Source: Rubrivivax sp.
Lineage (GTDB): Bacteria; Pseudomonadota; Gammaproteobacteria; Burkholderiales; Burkholderiaceae_C
Length of the DNA: 6,111 nucleotides
NCBI GenBank assembly: GCA_027484885.1
Contig: JAIXSD010000774.1
Coordinates: 1-6,111 of the forward strand
Direction: 5' to 3'
Shown here: positions 5,641-6,111 of the stretch, one piece after another
Numbering within the stretch: the first letter of the stretch is position 1
Layout: each line of letters opens with the position of its first letter
Made by a program: the position numbers and the translations under genes
Notes under the pieces: generated by a model
Seen by the model: the letters and a program-made list of their open reading frames with translations, nothing else
What the model was told of the DNA's origin: nothing
Databases searched by the model: none

Positions 5641-6111
5641 ATGTTCCGAATCCTGCAAAACCATGCGAGGACATGGCGAGCCAACGCGGTTCGTTGCTTG
5701 GGCTCAATCGGCCTGCTGGCTGCGACCGTCGCACAGGCCGGCACCATGGGCCCGCCCTCGGTGACGCCGGACAAGATCACCGCAGGCGCATCGACCGCTG
5801 TGACGGTCAGCGTCAGCATCACCGATCCCAAGTACCAGCTGGGCAGTGCCAATGTGCTGCGCATCAAGGCAGACGGCAGCAGCCAGGTGCTTGGGGCCAT
5901 GCGCGATGACGGTCAGCAGGGCGACGCCGTGGCCGGCGATCAGGTGTACACCTTGCGGGTGAATCTGCAGGAAGCAGCGGCCGGTGTGGTCAATCTGCAG
6001 GTGTCGGCGGCGTACAAGCAGGAACTCAAGCGCACCTTGTCCGCCTTGCTGCCAGTCACCGTGGAAAGCGCTCAGGCCACCCCGACGGTGACGGGTGCGG
6101 CCATCAGCCCC
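5641..6111 (+). CDS. Exported protein with a choice-of-anchor-X-like domain, N-terminal part (3' truncated by window)
   Basis: Frame 1 is open from ATG 5641 to the last base, giving 157 residues with no stop. The strong Shine-Dalgarno GGAGGT (5631-5636) supports this start. A long n-region (MFRILQNHARTWRANAVR) leads into a hydrophobic core and the AQA cleavage site, with the mature protein starting at about G34. The following Ig-like region (about 36-146) opens with GPPSVTPDKITAGAST and contains DDGQQGDAVAGDQVYT (89-104), the signature of choice-of-anchor X type domains in secreted bacterial proteins. A Thr/Ala-rich linker begins near 147, so more domains should follow outside the window. Such proteins are often long, surface-attached and carry a variable C-terminal anchor, which may be PEP-CTERM here given the neighbour; that part is inference. 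The gene starts 98 nt after the PEP-CTERM gene, behind its embedded terminator. Function is unknown. Confidence 0.85.
   Translation, partial: MFRILQNHARTWRANAVRCLGSIGLLAATVAQAGTMGPPSVTPDKITAGASTAVTVSVSITDPKYQLGSANVLRIKADGSSQVLGAMRDDGQQGDAVAGDQVYTLRVNLQEAAAGVVNLQVSAAYKQELKRTLSALLPVTVESAQATPTVTGAAISP

Noticed and set aside
5604..5909. 101-codon + strand open frame and an overlapping minus-strand frame (5427-5900)
   Set aside because: Both overlap the frame starting at 5641, which has a good Shine-Dalgarno, a signal peptide and a recognisable domain motif and stays open to the window end.

Overview
The window is a high-GC chromosomal stretch in which every supported gene lies on the + strand. 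It most resembles a betaproteobacterium of the order Burkholderiales (Rubrivivax/Roseateles/Ideonella-like). This is inferred from three things: G/C-rich third codon positions, a ChpA/PilL-type hybrid chemotaxis kinase followed by a GGDEF gene, and a PEP-CTERM protein, which implies an exosortase elsewhere in the genome. No taxonomic marker gene is present.

Layout. (1) 1-1797: the C-terminal 598 residues of a large CheA-type hybrid kinase (dimerisation helices, ATPase, CheW-like domain, receiver); its start and phosphotransfer domains lie upstream of the window. (2) 1798-1932: an intergenic stretch with a clear intrinsic terminator that ends only 10 nt before the next start codon. (3) 1933-3033: a diguanylate cyclase with an N-terminal GAF-like region, an intact GGEEF active site and an RxxD inhibitory site. 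(4) 3034-3268: a gap with a tandem 9-bp repeat, a candidate promoter and a strong ribosome binding site, leading to (5) 3269-3850: a small outer-membrane beta-barrel protein with its own strong terminator (3901-3934). (6) 4070-4696: a RimJ/RimL-like GNAT acetyltransferase, followed by a large hairpin. (7) 4743-4927: a repeat-rich upstream region with a candidate promoter. (8) 4928-5542: a secreted PEP-CTERM protein whose last codons also form an intrinsic terminator. (9) 5641 to the end of the window: the start of another exported protein, with a choice-of-anchor-X-like domain, cut off by the window edge.

How the genes may work together. The kinase and the cyclase form a plausible surface-behaviour unit: Pil-Chp-type chemotaxis controls type IV pili, and c-di-GMP controls attachment and matrix. 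The beta-barrel and the two exported proteins are all envelope or surface components. The acetyltransferase has no visible link to the rest. I see no mobile element, CRISPR array, tRNA, rRNA or phage gene, and no clearly new multi-gene system. The points most worth checking are regulatory: a terminator directly in front of the cyclase start codon, a terminator embedded in the PEP-CTERM coding sequence, and the repeat-rich leader upstream of that gene.
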